From contig NZ_BNAW01000013.1 of assembly GCF_014654205.1 (NCBI RefSeq), positions 62,001-126,000 of the forward strand: a DNA stretch of 64,000 nt. Direction: 5' to 3'. The notes under the pieces were generated by a model, which saw nothing but the letters and a program-made list of their open reading frames with translations, was not told where the DNA came from and searched no databases. The translations under genes were made by a program, and so were the position numbers. The number at the start of each line of letters is the position of its first letter. Within the stretch, counting starts at the first letter, position 1. Source of the stretch: Amycolatopsis bullii (GTDB lineage: Bacteria; Actinomycetota; Actinomycetes; Mycobacteriales; Pseudonocardiaceae). This document shows positions 9,435-18,558 of the stretch, in pieces.

Positions 9435-10175
9435 CGGATAGGTCTCGCCCGATGGTGGACACCGTGTCGCATGCCTCGGCTACCTGATCTGCTTCAGGAT
9501 TCCGCTCGGCGCCATCGCTGTTTCGAGATACCGTCGACTGCTCGCGTTTCTGTAGTCATGGATAGATATTTGTGGTGGCGACACTCTCCTTGAGTTCGAG
9601 GGCTGATGACCGCTGAAAGAAAAGGAGAAAGAGGGCAGCGAAGACGGGCCTGGAGTACCTCGATGACATTCCGGCCGCGATCCGCTGCGGTCCGCGCGAC
9701 CGTGCCGGAGCCGCCGGCAGATCCGAACGCGCTGCTGACCGCGGAGGAGGTGGGTGGGGGGTGTCCCTAATGACTACCGAACGAGTTGATGGGGCGCCTT
9801 TGACCGGCCGTCTGATTCGGCGGCGGGGGTGCCTGTCGCTCGTTCGGGCGGGTGGGGCCGGAGCTGTTCGGGTGGACGTCTCGGGTGTCCTGGGCTTGGA
9901 GCCCTCCTGATAGAGCGGCGCGATCGACGTGTCCGCGTCCCACTCGTTCGCCTGATCGGGCAGCTTGTTCGTTGTTCGAGCCCGTTCGCGCGGAGGACAC
10001 CTCAGTGACCGGGAACCGCCCGAGTTCTCTGTTGAGACCGGTGCCCGCGCGGATCGCTGGGATCGCGAACGGCTCAATCGGAGGTCAGGCCGCAGAGCCT
10101 CGTCATTAGGGCGCCGCGCGTTCTCGTCAGGGTCTCTGACCAGCGCAAACAGCTAGCCGAGGGGAAAGTACGGGA
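9435..10175. other. gene-poor interval upstream of IS110
   Basis: About 740 bases without a supportable gene. Several overlapping open frames exist on both strands but have Arg/Pro/Ser-rich shadow-like composition and no plausible start. Part of the right side is probably the non-coding left end of the IS110 element that follows. Confidence 0.5.
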
Positions 10176-11426
10176 GTGAAGGTGTTCTGCGGGATCGACT
10201 GGGCCGAGGACCATCACGACGTCGCCCTGGTCGACGCCGATGGTGCTCTGGTGGCTAAGCGCCGCATCGACGACTCGGCCGAGGGCTTCGCCGAGTTGCT
10301 GGCCATGCTCGCCGAGGCCGGTGACACCGCGACCGACCCGATCCCGGTGGCGATCGAGACCCCACGCGGTCTGCTGGTCGCCGGCCTGCGCCAGACCGGG
10401 AGGCGGGTCTACTCGATCAACCCGATGGCGGTGGCCCGTTATCGCGAACGACACTGCCTGTAGCGGAAGAAGTCCGACCACGTCGATGCGATGACCTTGG
10501 CGAACATCCTGCGCACCGACGCCCACGCGCATCGGCCACTGCCCGCTGACAGTGAACTGGTCCAGGCCGTCGCGGTGCTGTCCCGCGCCACCCAGGACGC
10601 CATCTGGCGGCGATCCCGCGCCACGCAGGAACTGCGCGCCGTGCTGCGCGAGTACTACCCCGGGTTCCTCGCCGCGTTCGCCAAAGGCGGTGCCACCAAC
10701 CTCGCGAGTGCCGAAGCGCGCGCGATCCTGGCGCTAGCGCCGACACCCGCCGCCGCCGCGAAGATCACCAAGGTGCGTATCGCCGCGGCGCTGCGCCACG
10801 CGGGTCGCCAGCGCGGCATCGACGCCCTGGCCAGGCAGGTCCTCGACGATCTGCGCCAGCCGCAGCTGCGGCAACCGCAGCTGGTCGAGGACGCGTTCGG
10901 CCACCAAGCCCTCGCGCCGCTGGCCACCCTCAACGCGGAGTGCGCCAGCGCCGACCAGCTCACTGAATCCACCACCACAGCGTTCCCTGCAGCACCCGGA
11001 CTACGCGATCATCACCAGCTTCCCGGGCCTGGCCGACCTGTCGGGCGCACGCGTCCTGGGCGAGATCGGCGACGATCGTGCACGCTTCACCGACGCCGCT
11101 CCCTCAAGGCCTATGCCGGATCGGCACCTGTCACCGGGGCTTCGGGCCGCAGCATCTCCATCACCCGCCGGACCGTGAAGAACGACCGCCTCAACGCCAC
11201 CGGCTTCGTCTGGGCCTTCGCCAGCATCGGCCGAGCCGGCGCACCACGCGACCACTACCACCGCCGCCGAGCACACGGTGACCGGCACGCCGCCGCCCTG
11301 CGGCACCTGATCAACCGCTTCCTCGGACAGCTCCACCACTGCCTCCAGACCGGCCACGCCTTTGACCCCGCTAAGGCTTTCGACCCGCTCCCGGCACGCC
11401 AACGGAGGCCGCTGCTTGACAGTTAG
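10176..11426 (+). pseudogene. IS110-family transposase, decayed
   Basis: The N-terminal DEDD/RuvC-like catalytic domain begins MKVFCGIDWAEDHHDVALVD from a GTG at 10176 and continues to ARYRERHCL. An in-frame amber TAG at 10461-10463 replaces what should be a serine codon before RKKSDHVDAMTLANILRTD. The frame continues through the coiled central part until about 10975, shifts, and the reading DYAIITSFPGLADLSGARVLGEIGDD appears in another phase. Near 11096 the frame shifts back to SLKAYAGSAP through GFVWAFASIGR, the C-terminal Tnp_20-type domain with its conserved Ser region. One nonsense codon and two frameshifts make it inactive. It differs from the second IS110 copy 400 bases away. Confidence 0.85.
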
Positions 11427-11847
11427 CAAGATCGGAGGTCTATCAGCGGTCGATCGATGCCACCAGGCCCGGTGACACCCCCCCGGATCATGGGCTCGAC
11501 TGAGGGCGCAAGTCATGCCGGGCCTGGCGACCACAGCTCCCTAATCAGGATCCACTAAAGGTAACTGTGATTCTGGGGCAGCGGCCGGCGTGGTCTGGTT
11601 GCTGTCAGGCTCGGCGCCGGCTGCTCCGGCATGACTCGAAAGGTAACTGGCGACCGTGCTGATCTGCCGTGCCCCCGAGATGTCTGCCGGAGCGTCGGCG
11701 TCGGCCTGGCCCACCTGATTGGCTTGATAGCAGCTCGTCCGCCGCACGCGGCGTGACTCGTCACAGTTCTGCCACACGGGTGACCTCTACCCATGCCGAC
11801 GCCGAGCACACGGCTTGTCCCGCTTGGAGAAGAGGAACCACAACCGC
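11427..11847. other. interval between two IS110 remnants
   Basis: Roughly 420 bases with no supportable gene. It probably contains the right end of the first IS110 element and the left end of the second. IS110 elements usually lack terminal inverted repeats, so the exact boundaries cannot be set by eye. Confidence 0.45.
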
Positions 11848-12220
11848 ATGACCATGTTCGCAGAACAGGTCGACGGAGTCATCGGGGTGGACACCCACCG
11901 CGACACCCTGACCGCGGCCGTCGTCACCCCGATCGGCGCCGTCCTCGCCCACGCCGACGTCACTGCCGATGCCCGCGGCTACCGGGAACTACTCGAGTTC
12001 ACCCGCCGACACGTACCTGGCGCCCGGTGCTGGGCGTTGGAAGGCGCCAGCAGCTACGGCGCCGGCCTGGCCGCGTTCCTGGACACCGAAGGCGAACGCG
12101 TCGTCGAGGTCTGCCGCCCGAAACGCCCGGTCCAGCGCGGCGGCCGCAAGACCGACAGCCTCGATGCGGTGCGCGCTGCCCGCGAAGCACTGGCCAGCGA
12201 ACAGCTGATCCATCCGCGCC
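11848..12220 (+). pseudogene. IS110-family transposase, N-terminal fragment
   Basis: Starts MTMFAEQVDGVIGVDTHRDT at the ATG at 11848. It retains the first acidic catalytic block (GVDTHRD), a WALEGASSYGAGLAAFL block and the RKTDSLDAVRAA block, i.e. the DEDD catalytic domain. Sequence homology ends near 12215, where the DNA switches to an unrelated reading frame, so the C-terminal half is gone. It belongs to a different IS110 subgroup from the copy at 10176, being closer to those with the D-T-H-R-D start. Confidence 0.8.
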
Positions 12221-12445
12221 GCCGCGGACAGCTACACCTCCGACGATAGCGTCGGCCTGCTCAACCTGGGCGGCACCGAGGCATTGCACAACGTCGACGG
12301 CGCGGTCGGGTTCTGCGACAACATCTTCAACATCCTTATCGTCCAGGTCCCCCTGCACGGCGTCGCCAACACGGGCGAGTCCCCCGCGACTGCGCAGCCG
12401 ACACCCACGCCGACGGCGGCCTGGGTCGCTGACGAAAAGGAGTAG
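12221..12445 (+). pseudogene. C-terminal fragment of a small secreted peptide
   Basis: In the frame ending at TAG 12443-12445 the translation reads DSYTSDDSVGLLNLGGTEA, then HNVDGAVGFCDNIFNIL, VQVPLHGVANTG and a Pro/Thr/Ala tail. This is the composition of short secreted actinobacterial peptides (Asn/Val/Leu-rich, a single Cys-Asp-Asn, a QVP motif) seen alongside chaplin-type genes. The signal peptide and start codon have been replaced by the IS110 fragment, so it is a truncated gene. The family assignment is tentative; that the frame is real coding sequence is more secure than its identity. Confidence 0.45.
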
Positions 12446-12479
12446 CTGAGGGGGTGCCGTGCTACGGCACCTCCTCAGC
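12445..12479. terminator. bidirectional hairpin terminator
   Basis: The arms GCTGAGG-G-GGTGCCGT and ACGGCACC-T-CCTCAGC flank a three-base GCT loop, giving a stem of about 15 pairs with one mismatch. It sits exactly between the convergent 3' ends of the secreted-peptide remnant and the methyltransferase, so it can serve both strands. Confidence 0.8.
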
Positions 12480-13229
12480 CTTGCACGTTAGCTCGCGGGC
12501 ACGAGCGTGAGCTAATGGGCGTCTGCCGGACGTAGGGGTGAAGATCGCGTGGAAGCGGTACGGGTAATAGCCGCTACCTCGGAAGCTGACGGAAAAGTCG
12601 TTGGCCGCCGCAATTCGCCGGAGTTCGGGGAAGTCGTACCAATGACCGATCCGGGGGGCGATCAGTTCGTGGGCGTAGTTCAGCATCGTCGCCGGGAGAC
12701 GTCGTCGGTGGAGGCCGTTCTCCACTCCGCCGCTCAGGTCGCCCCTGGCCTGGGCCCAGCGCATGCGGGCCCACGGAAAGCCGCTGACGACGACCAAGCC
12801 GTCGTCAGCGATCATCGAGCGCGCGGCCGCGAGGTGGTCGGTGAGCTGGCGTCGATCCCAGTACTGGACGACGTGGCTCGAGAAGACGAGGTCGAACGTC
12901 TCGGCCGCGCGGAAGGTGGATCCGTCCGCCGCGAGGAGCTCTGCTTGGGGAAAGCGTGCGTGGAACTCGGCCACCATGGCGGATGAGAAGTCTATGCCGA
13001 GGTACCGGCGTACCTGGTGGAAACCGAGGTGCCGGAACATCGCGCCGTTGCCGCAGCCGATGTCGAGCACCCTGCCGACCGGTGGCTCCGGGAACAGGAG
13101 CCGGAGTTCGGCGGCGAGCAACCGGTAGCCGGTCTCGCTTTCGTCGGTGTGCAGCGGGATCGTTTTCGTGGCCCAGAACTCCTGCCAGCGCAGGCGCCGG
13201 CGGCGCAGGGGGTACGCGGTGGTCGTCAT
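12462..13229 (-). CDS. class I SAM-dependent methyltransferase
   Basis: Encodes 255 residues. Motif I VLDIGCGNGAMFRHLGF (about residues 53-69) is the SAM-binding glycine loop, LGIDFSSAMV supplies the acidic residue after beta2, and FDLVFSSHVVQYW is the motif IV region, all typical of Methyltransf_11/25-type small-molecule methyltransferases. It is last in a two-gene operon: its ATG overlaps the stop of the exporter at 13226-13229 (ATGA), so the two are translationally coupled. Its probable role is tailoring (O-, N- or C-methylation) of the cluster product before export. The substrate cannot be told from sequence. Confidence 0.85.
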   Translation of the reverse strand: MTTTAYPLRRRRLRWQEFWATKTIPLHTDESETGYRLLAAELRLLFPEPPVGRVLDIGCGNGAMFRHLGFHQVRRYLGIDFSSAMVAEFHARFPQAELLAADGSTFRAAETFDLVFSSHVVQYWDRRQLTDHLAAARSMIADDGLVVVSGFPWARMRWAQARGDLSGGVENGLHRRRLPATMLNYAHELIAPRIGHWYDFPELRRIAAANDFSVSFRGSGYYPYRFHAIFTPTSGRRPLAHARARELTCKAEEVP

Positions 13230-14614
13230 CGAAGCTTCCCTCTCGGTGTCGACTGGGACACGGCAGCCACGCCCAGCACGACGACCATGGCCGTCGCCAC
13301 GAGGAAGGCGGCGCGGTAACCGGCCGGGTCGTGTGCGTCGGAGGCGACCGCCGATACGACGGCCGCGTAGACGGCGACGCCGATCGCACCGCCGGAAAGG
13401 TGGTTGGCCGTTTCGTAGATCCCCGAGGCCAGGCCCTTGTCTTCGGGCTCGACGTCGGCGACGGCCTGCTGGGTGGTGACGACGAAAACGATGGTCAGGG
13501 CCACCCCGAGCACCACCATTGGTGGCAGCAGGTCAACGAAGTAGTTGGCGGGGACGGGGCAGCGGGCCAGCCAGAGCAGGGATACCGCGGTGAGTGCGAA
13601 GCACACCGCCAACATCGCACGGGGGGAGTACCTGGCGACTGGCCTCGCCACGAGCGCGATCGTGAACGCGACGGCGTCGATGGGGAGGATGGCGAAGGCC
13701 GCGTGCAGCGCGCTGTACCCCAGTCCGTTCTGCAGGTACAGGGTGCCGGCGAAGACGATCGAGGTGAAGGCGACGCCATTGGCGCCGATGCCCAGGGAGC
13801 CGGCCCGCAAGCTGCGCACGCGGAGGATATCGAACCGGAGCAGCGGGGCCGGCGCCCGGCGCTCCCGGAGGACGAACCCGCCGAGCAGCAGCACGCCCGC
13901 GAGCAGTGACAGCAGCGGGCGTGACGCGCCGATGCCGTCCTGTTCGACGCCGACCAGGCCGTACAGGACCGCGCCGAGCCCGGTGCTCGCGAGCACGGCT
14001 CCGCCGAGGTCGAGCCGGATGCGCTGCCGGCCGGTCTCGGGCAACACCAACGGGACGGTGGCTCCGGCGATGATCGACGGTACCGTCATCCCCAGGAAGA
14101 GCCAGCGCCAGCCGAATCCGTCGATGACCGCGCCGCCGATGACGAGCCCGCTCATGACGCCGATCGTGGTCATGGCCGCCAGCAGCGACAACGCGCGGGC
14201 CCGCGCGGGGCCGGGCGGATACATGCTCCCGATCAGCGCGAGTGCCGCCGGCACCGCGGCTGCGGCACCCAGCCCCTGCAGGAGGCGGCCCGCGACCAGC
14301 CAGCCCAGTGCAGGAGCCAAGCCGGCTACCGACGAGCCGATGGCGAAGACCAGCATTCCGCCGGTGAGCAGCAACCGGCGTCCGTACAGGTCACCGAGCC
14401 GGCCGCCGACCAAGATCAAACCCCCGAAGACCACGCCGTAACCGGTCAGCACCCACTGCGTGTCGATCGCCTCGGCCGCGAACGTCTGCTGCACGTGCGG
14501 CATCGTGATGGCCACGGCCAGACCGTCCGCACCGATGAGGAAGTGCGCGGCACACACCACGAGCAGGCCGGCTTTGGCGCGGTTTCCGTCCCGTTGCGTC
14601 GAAGTCGTCGTCAT
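13226..14614 (-). CDS. MFS drug-efflux transporter (DHA2/EmrB-type)
   Basis: Encodes 462 residues, almost entirely hydrophobic. Features of the family: GADGLAVAITMPHVQQTF in TM1, motif A GRLGDLYGRRLLL after TM2, and the glycine-rich motif C-like region around VMSGLVIGGAVIDGFGWRWLFL. The length suits a 14-TM DHA2 proton-coupled antiporter. It lies next to biosynthetic and regulatory genes and most likely exports, and gives self-resistance to, the cluster product. It is translationally coupled to the methyltransferase downstream and lies 39 bases after the LuxR-type regulator on the same strand. Confidence 0.9.
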   Translation of the reverse strand: MTTTSTQRDGNRAKAGLLVVCAAHFLIGADGLAVAITMPHVQQTFAAEAIDTQWVLTGYGVVFGGLILVGGRLGDLYGRRLLLTGGMLVFAIGSSVAGLAPALGWLVAGRLLQGLGAAAAVPAALALIGSMYPPGPARARALSLLAAMTTIGVMSGLVIGGAVIDGFGWRWLFLGMTVPSIIAGATVPLVLPETGRQRIRLDLGGAVLASTGLGAVLYGLVGVEQDGIGASRPLLSLLAGVLLLGGFVLRERRAPAPLLRFDILRVRSLRAGSLGIGANGVAFTSIVFAGTLYLQNGLGYSALHAAFAILPIDAVAFTIALVARPVARYSPRAMLAVCFALTAVSLLWLARCPVPANYFVDLLPPMVVLGVALTIVFVVTTQQAVADVEPEDKGLASGIYETANHLSGGAIGVAVYAAVVSAVASDAHDPAGYRAAFLVATAMVVVLGVAAVSQSTPRGKLR

Positions 14615-14653
14615 CGCTTCCCGATACCCCGATGGTCGGTCGCCGGCGGAGCG

Positions 14654-15676
14654 TCAGACCCACTGGCGGTGGGCCGCGTGGACACCGGCCTGGAACCGGC
14701 TGACGGAATCCAGTTTGTCGAGCAGTTCGGAGACCTTGCGCCGCACGGTACGCACCGAACAACCCAGCTGCCGAGCGGCATTCTCGTCTTTCACCCCTTT
14801 GGCGAGCAACTGCAACAGCGCCTGATCCTCGCCGGTGAGATCGGTCTGCTGCTCGTCGGTGACGGCGCAGGTTTCCTGCCCGTGGATCCACCAGGTTTCG
14901 AAAACGCTGTGCAAAACCCGGGTCAACGGCTGTCCGCGCACGAGGAACGAAGTGGTGACGGTCTCGCGTGGCGTGGTCGCGACGATCACGGCGACCCGCC
15001 GATCGAACACGTGCAGTTCGATCGGGGGGTCCACCACGGTACGCACGGTCGCGCCGTTCACGGTGGCGAGGCGCTGCGTCACCTCGCGTCCGGCGAACGC
15101 CGTCGGGCAAATGATGCGGACACCGATTCCGCGGCGGACGGCACGACCGATCACCATCTCGTCGTCGGCCACGCGGGACATGGACTCCGGCACGTGCGTC
15201 CACATCCTGAGCACCTCTTCACGGGCGTGGCTGGCCAGCTCCAGCAGCTTGACCTGGGCGGCCTTCCTCGTGGAGAACTCCTCGATGGGCGGACCGCTGG
15301 CAGGGGAGTCGGAGAGAAGGCACTCCCCGAGGATGCGGGTCAAGTCCTGGCGAAGATCTGCGGCTGCCCGGCGGCGGTTCAGGTACTCGTGCTCTATCTG
15401 CTCCTGGAGTATCTCGAAGACGAGTTCGGGGCCGCCCGGAGATATTTGAATCTCGGACTCCTCTTCGCCTACCACGAGACCCATTTCCGATAGCCTGCGC
15501 AAGCTTCGCCGCACGATTTCGCCCGGTTCGTCGATGGCATCCGCCGCGTCGTTCATGGTGCATCTCAAATGGCTGGCCACGAAGCGGTAGACGTCGAAAT
15601 CAACTCTGGAGAGTCCGATATCCTTGCGCAAGAGAGTCGCCCCCACCCCGGATCTTGCTACCCTACTGCACTCCAT
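14654..15676 (-). CDS. LuxR-family transcriptional regulator (TrmB-like N-terminus)
   Basis: Encodes 340 residues. The N-terminal third looks like a winged-helix sensor (DEPGEIVRRSLRRLSEMGLV), the middle resembles the phospholipase-D-like effector region of TrmB-type regulators, and the C-terminus (about residues 275-335) is a LuxR/GerE helix-turn-helix: LTGEDQALLQLLAKGVKDEN, then RQLGCSVRTVRRKVSELLDKL. Such regulators are frequent single-component switches in actinomycete secondary-metabolite clusters. It is upstream of and co-directional with the exporter and methyltransferase, and probably controls them or the whole cluster. Confidence 0.8.
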   Translation of the reverse strand: MECSRVARSGVGATLLRKDIGLSRVDFDVYRFVASHLRCTMNDAADAIDEPGEIVRRSLRRLSEMGLVVGEEESEIQISPGGPELVFEILQEQIEHEYLNRRRAAADLRQDLTRILGECLLSDSPASGPPIEEFSTRKAAQVKLLELASHAREEVLRMWTHVPESMSRVADDEMVIGRAVRRGIGVRIICPTAFAGREVTQRLATVNGATVRTVVDPPIELHVFDRRVAVIVATTPRETVTTSFLVRGQPLTRVLHSVFETWWIHGQETCAVTDEQQTDLTGEDQALLQLLAKGVKDENAARQLGCSVRTVRRKVSELLDKLDSVSRFQAGVHAAHRQWV

Positions 15677-15817
15677 TGATCAGGATTAAAGTGATCATGA
15701 TGGTCGCCTTTGTCCACGGTAGCAAGATCCGCATCGACCTGCAACGAATAGCGGCGATGTTTAGTTCGAGGGCAATTGGGTAAGGGTGACGCTCCGGTGA
15801 ATCCGCTGCGCGTCATT

Positions 15818-17242
15818 TCACACGATACGGCGGTACGGCTGGCCGTTGACGGTGATCAGGTCGGGCGTACCGTCTGCCGACGCTACGCCGACCGACACGT
15901 GGTCGTCGATGACGTAGGGCGTTCTCGGCCACGGCAGCGCTCCGAGGTCCTCGTCGGTCGGCGGGCCGGCGAACAGCCCTGGTCCGGCGGCGCGCAACGG
16001 CACCGTCCGGCCGTCGTACCGCAGGAGCAGGTCCGTGCCATTCGCGACGAGTTCGGCCACCACCGGACCGAGAACCTTGGCGTATCGCCCGGCGACGCGC
16101 GCGGCCTCTGCTGAGGTCACCGGCGTCGTGGGCGGGTGCACCGGCCCAGGCGGCAGGCCGAGCAGCTCGTCGAAAACCCGGTCAACGATGCGATCGCGGG
16201 TGGTGAAGAACCGCGGCTGCTCGTTGTACTCGTGGTTGTAGAGAACGACAACGCCGACGCCCTGGTCGGGAGCGAAGGTCAGCTTCGCGCAGTACCCGCG
16301 CAGCACACCCTCGTGCCCGATCCGTCGAACGCCCTTGTAATCAGGCTCGATCAGGGAGGCCAGCCCGTAGTGCAGGCCCCGGCTGAGCCGCACGTCCGCC
16401 TGCGGCGACCACATGGCTTCGACCGTCCCGGGCTGCAGCACCCGTCGGCCGTCGAGCCGGCCGCGCCCCAGCAGCATGCGCATCACCCGGCTCATGTCGG
16501 AGGCGGTCGAAAACACGTACCCAGCGGGGTGAAAGCCGGTGTCGTCGCCACCGTCGTGCCGGACGACGACCCGGCCGTCGGGACCGGTCCGATGCCGTTG
16601 CGCCAGCGGATAGGTCATCGCCACCGTCGGATCGAGCACCGTGCGTGCCAGGCCGAGCGGTTCGAGCGCTTGCTCGGTCAACAGGCGCGCGAACGGCACG
16701 CCCGTGACCACTTCGGCAGCTCTGCCGGCCAGGTTGAACGCGAGGTTGCTGTAGAAGTACATCTCGCCGGGTCCACCCACCAGCGGACAGCGGGGTAGAT
16801 CCTCCTCGACGAAGGCGGCCAGGCCTTCCGGCGCCCGGCGCTCGGTCCGCCACGGGCGCTCGATGGCGCCCTCGGACAGCCCGGAGGTGTGGCTGAGCAA
16901 CATCCGGAGCGTCACGCGTTCGGTGTTCGCCTGCCGACGCAGCCGCAACTCCGGCAGGTAGTGGCGGATCGGCCGATCCAGCTCCAGGTGGCCCTGCTCG
17001 ACCAGCCGCAGCAGCGCGATCGTGGTGACGACCTTGCTGACCGAGGCCAGCCGGAACAGGGTGTCACCGGTGACCAGCTGCCCCTCGTCGACGGCTGTCA
17101 CCCCGAACCCCACGGACACCGTGGGCGCATCGCCGGCCACCACCGCGACCGCCAGGCCCGGCACGCCCCGCTGCGCCATCTCCGCCTCGATCCACGGTGC
17201 CCAGCGGGTGAGGTCGAACGAGCGCGTCTTCGTCGATGTCAT
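15818..17242 (-). CDS. serine hydrolase, class C beta-lactamase/esterase fold
   Basis: Encodes 474 residues from the ATG at 17242, which has GGAGG a short distance upstream; the longer open frame upstream runs through the aminotransferase gene in another phase. Motifs: catalytic SVSK at residues 67-70 (S67 and K70), YSN at 164-166 and a C-terminal beta-sandwich-like extension with repeated RYDG/LLLRY. There is no signal peptide, so it is cytosolic, unlike true resistance beta-lactamases. Cytosolic members in biosynthetic clusters act as esterases, transacylases or peptidases on pathway intermediates. It is last in an apparent epimerase-aminotransferase-hydrolase operon (14-bp gap to the aminotransferase), so a tailoring or self-protection role is likely. 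Confidence 0.85.
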   Translation of the reverse strand: MTSTKTRSFDLTRWAPWIEAEMAQRGVPGLAVAVVAGDAPTVSVGFGVTAVDEGQLVTGDTLFRLASVSKVVTTIALLRLVEQGHLELDRPIRHYLPELRLRRQANTERVTLRMLLSHTSGLSEGAIERPWRTERRAPEGLAAFVEEDLPRCPLVGGPGEMYFYSNLAFNLAGRAAEVVTGVPFARLLTEQALEPLGLARTVLDPTVAMTYPLAQRHRTGPDGRVVVRHDGGDDTGFHPAGYVFSTASDMSRVMRMLLGRGRLDGRRVLQPGTVEAMWSPQADVRLSRGLHYGLASLIEPDYKGVRRIGHEGVLRGYCAKLTFAPDQGVGVVVLYNHEYNEQPRFFTTRDRIVDRVFDELLGLPPGPVHPPTTPVTSAEAARVAGRYAKVLGPVVAELVANGTDLLLRYDGRTVPLRAAGPGLFAGPPTDEDLGALPWPRTPYVIDDHVSVGVASADGTPDLITVNGQPYRRIV

Positions 17243-17256
17243 CGTGGCCTCCTTCG

Positions 17257-18558
17257 TCAGTGCGCCGTGGCGAACCGCGTGGTCAGCTCGGCCAGCTCGG
17301 CGCGGTGCTCGACGAGAACCTTGTGGAAGGCCTCCGCGTAGCCGTTCATCAAGTCGACCCCGTTGGGTGGCCCAAACGAGCTCGTGCTGGATCCCAGCAC
17401 GAGTCTGCGCCGGCAGATGTCCCTCGTCACCGGGTACGCGTCGGGGTCGTACCGGGTGCCCTGAGCGGCGTGACCGCAGGTCCACGGACATCCCCGTCCG
17501 TAGCCCCGCATCTCCTGGAACAGGGTCTGCCCCGGCACCGGCATCCGCTGCCACTCGTCGAGCGGCACGCCTTCGGCCCGCATCGCAGCCTTCACCGCGC
17601 ACCGGAAGGCATCGACCGGCACGTCGAGACCGAGGGCTTCGGGCTCGACCATCAGCGGGAAGAAGAAGTACACGTGGGTGCTTCCCTCCGGCACGGTCGG
17701 CGGGCGCACCCCTGGTACGTCCGTGAGCGACTTGGCGAGGTAGTTCCCGTTCTCGGAGCGCACCTCCGACATGGCGGGGAGGCGTTCCAGCTGAGACCGC
17801 GCGAAGGCTGCTGCGAGCGAGTGCAACCGGTAGTTCCAGCCCATGATCCTGGCGTTGTAGGCCCTCGTCTTGCCGCGGATTTCGTCGCCGAACATGAGCA
17901 CGCGGAGCGCGTTCTGGTGCCACTCCTCGTTGTTCGTGGTGAACAGCCCGCCTTCGGAGAGCGCCGAGAGGCACTTGGACCCGTTGAGGCTGCAGCCGGC
18001 GAGGTCACCGAGCGAACCCACCGCCCGGCCTCGGTAGGTGGCACCGTGCGCTTGTGCGCCGTCCTCGACGATGATCAGGTTGTGCTTGCGGGCGATCGCG
18101 TGCAGTGCGTCGTAGTCGGCGGGCAGGCCGTTGAGGTCGACCGCGATGATGGCGCGCGTGCGCGGGGTGATGTGGCGCTCGATCTCGGAGGGGTCGATGG
18201 TGTAGGTCACCGGGTCCACGTCGACGAAGACCGGTACCGCGTTGGCCTGCAGCACGCAGGTCGCCGACGCGAGGAAGGTGTCGGCGGGCACCAGCACCTC
18301 GTCGCCGGGGCCGATCGTCGTCGCGGCAACGGCCATGTGCAGTGCGGCGGTGCCGGAGTTCGCCGCCACGGCGAATCGCGAACCGGTGTGTTCGGCCCAA
18401 GCCGCCTCGAGCTCCTGAACGTCGGTCATGGGCCAACGCCACGGCGTCGAGCGGTCAAGGGCGCGTAGCACCGCTTCGCGGTCGGCGTCGGTCACCTCAG
18501 GCCAGGGTGCGATGGCGTTCTCGTCGAGGACCGGAGTGCCGCCGTTGATCGCTAGCAT
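17257..18558 (-). CDS. DegT/DnrJ/EryC1/StrS-type PLP aminotransferase
   Basis: Encodes 433 residues starting MLAINGGTPVL at 18558, with AGGAGG upstream. Family marks: AANSGTAALHMA (phosphate-binding), VEDGAQAHGATYRGR with Asp166 for the pyridine nitrogen, and the Schiff-base Lys in NGSKCLSALSEGG (K195), followed by GWNYRLHSLAAAF. These enzymes normally aminate keto-sugars or keto-cyclitols. The upstream overlapping gene is a sugar-type epimerase/dehydratase, so the pair could build an amino sugar or amino-cyclitol part of the product. It overlaps the epimerase stop codon by 7 bases. Confidence 0.9.
   Translation of the reverse strand: MLAINGGTPVLDENAIAPWPEVTDADREAVLRALDRSTPWRWPMTDVQELEAAWAEHTGSRFAVAANSGTAALHMAVAATTIGPGDEVLVPADTFLASATCVLQANAVPVFVDVDPVTYTIDPSEIERHITPRTRAIIAVDLNGLPADYDALHAIARKHNLIIVEDGAQAHGATYRGRAVGSLGDLAGCSLNGSKCLSALSEGGLFTTNNEEWHQNALRVLMFGDEIRGKTRAYNARIMGWNYRLHSLAAAFARSQLERLPAMSEVRSENGNYLAKSLTDVPGVRPPTVPEGSTHVYFFFPLMVEPEALGLDVPVDAFRCAVKAAMRAEGVPLDEWQRMPVPGQTLFQEMRGYGRGCPWTCGHAAQGTRYDPDAYPVTRDICRRRLVLGSSTSSFGPPNGVDLMNGYAEAFHKVLVEHRAELAELTTRFATAH

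Noticed and set aside
17243..17974. N-terminal extension of the serine hydrolase through the aminotransferase gene
   Set aside because: The extension is translated from the aminotransferase coding DNA in another phase and has no homology; the ATG at 17242 has a good ribosome binding site and starts right at the homologous region.
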